A stretch of DNA of 5,252 bases from an archaeon MnTg01 (GTDB taxonomy: Archaea; Thermoproteota; Nitrososphaeria; Nitrososphaerales; Nitrosopumilaceae), in NCBI GenBank assembly GCA_008974855.1, contig BFAR01000170.1, positions 1 to 5,252 on the forward strand. The letters are read 5' to 3'. A program made the position numbers and the translations under genes. Of the stretch, positions 4,906-5,252 are shown in pieces (within the stretch, counting starts at the first letter, position 1; each line of letters opens with the position of its first letter). A model generated the notes under the pieces. It worked only from the letters and a program-made list of their open reading frames with translations, ran no database searches and was not told the DNA's origin.

Positions 4906-5252
4906 TTATTTTAACTGGTCTTCAAGCAGATCAACAGTCTGTAAGAACAAATCACGACTTTTTCTAAGAAGTCTATCTGGAAACTCATCTACTGTAAAAA
5001 CAAATTGTTGTTTAAAACTAGGTGGAACCACTCCTCCTGATGTTACAAGCTGCTCAATAACATAATCTTTTGTCAAGGTACATACTATCTCTTCATAAGA
5101 ACTATCTTCTTCTTCTAATGTCTGACGGTATAGTACTATGGGAGAATTTGTTTTTGCTACAACTAGTGAACCCTTTTTCAAAAGCTCTGATAGATGGTGT
5201 ATCTGCCATGAATCTAAGCTTATTTGCTTGACCAATACTTCAATTACGCAAA
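4906..5252 (-). CDS. Conserved-looking hypothetical protein, possibly 5'-truncated by window edge
   Basis: I do not recognise this protein. If translation starts at the only in-window candidate, TTG at 5235, it has 109 residues beginning MVKQISLDSW. However, the frame stays open for five more full codons to the right edge (reading CVIEV just before that start) with no ATG or GTG, so the true start may lie outside the window. The product is soluble, with no signal peptide, membrane segment or cysteine cluster. It has a mixed region (about 1-65), a central GGVVPPSFKQQF (67-78) and a charged, probably helical C-terminus with DRLLRKSRDLFLQTVDLLED. The coherent amino acid composition and the lack of a competing frame support a real gene. 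It ends 41 bases before sucC, which has its own promoter, so a shared function with sucCD is not implied. Confidence 0.75.
   Translation of the reverse strand, partial: CVIEVLVKQISLDSWQIHHLSELLKKGSLVVAKTNSPIVLYRQTLEEEDSSYEEIVCTLTKDYVIEQLVTSGGVVPPSFKQQFVFTVDEFPDRLLRKSRDLFLQTVDLLEDQLK

Noticed and set aside
1..5252. CRISPR array, insertion sequence, or integrated element boundaries
   Set aside because: No regularly spaced repeats, transposase, integrase or terminal repeats were seen; the only repeats are the short palindromes and a heptamer pair between 261 and 383.

Overview
The window looks like a stretch of an ammonia-oxidizing archaeal chromosome (Nitrososphaerota/Thaumarchaeota, Nitrosopumilus-like). 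Four things suggest this: AT-rich DNA with lysine/isoleucine-rich proteins; a stand-alone 55-residue ribosomal protein L40e; a tRNA-Val with an archaeal bulge-helix-bulge intron; and genes that mostly lack Shine-Dalgarno sites but have TATA-like boxes about 25-30 bases before the start codon, which is the leaderless arrangement. The assignment rests on recognition, not on a database search.

Everything I can support is on the minus strand, so transcription runs from right to left. In that order: (i) an uncharacterised small protein whose reading frame is still open at the right edge (4906-5252); (ii) sucC and sucD, the two subunits of ADP-forming succinyl-CoA synthetase, overlapping by 8 bases (3752-4864 and 2845-3759); (iii) ribosomal protein L40e (2646-2813), 31 bases after sucD; (iv) tRNA-Val(CAC) with a 20-base intron in its variable loop (2502-2594); (v) an 85-residue UBP-type zinc finger protein (2193-2450); (vi) a 590-residue M3-family oligoendopeptidase, PepF type (390-2162); (vii) a non-coding stretch of about 220 bases with several palindromes; and (viii) the first 56 codons of a protein with a signal peptide, running off the left edge (1-169).

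The genes do not form one pathway. sucCD is a tight, translationally coupled pair that interconverts succinate and succinyl-CoA. In these archaea succinyl-CoA links the citric acid cycle reactions to the 3-hydroxypropionate/4-hydroxybutyrate carbon-fixation cycle. L40e and tRNA-Val belong to translation and may be read through from sucCD. PepF probably degrades cytoplasmic peptides. The zinc finger protein keeps most of the pocket residues that bind the ubiquitin C-terminus in eukaryotic relatives, but its partner here is unknown.

The items most worth a second look are the tRNA intron between positions 44 and 45, the paired palindromes after pepF, the altered RCD-to-KTT motif in SucC, and the archaeal UBP zinc finger. 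I saw no mobile element, CRISPR array or clearly new multi-gene system.
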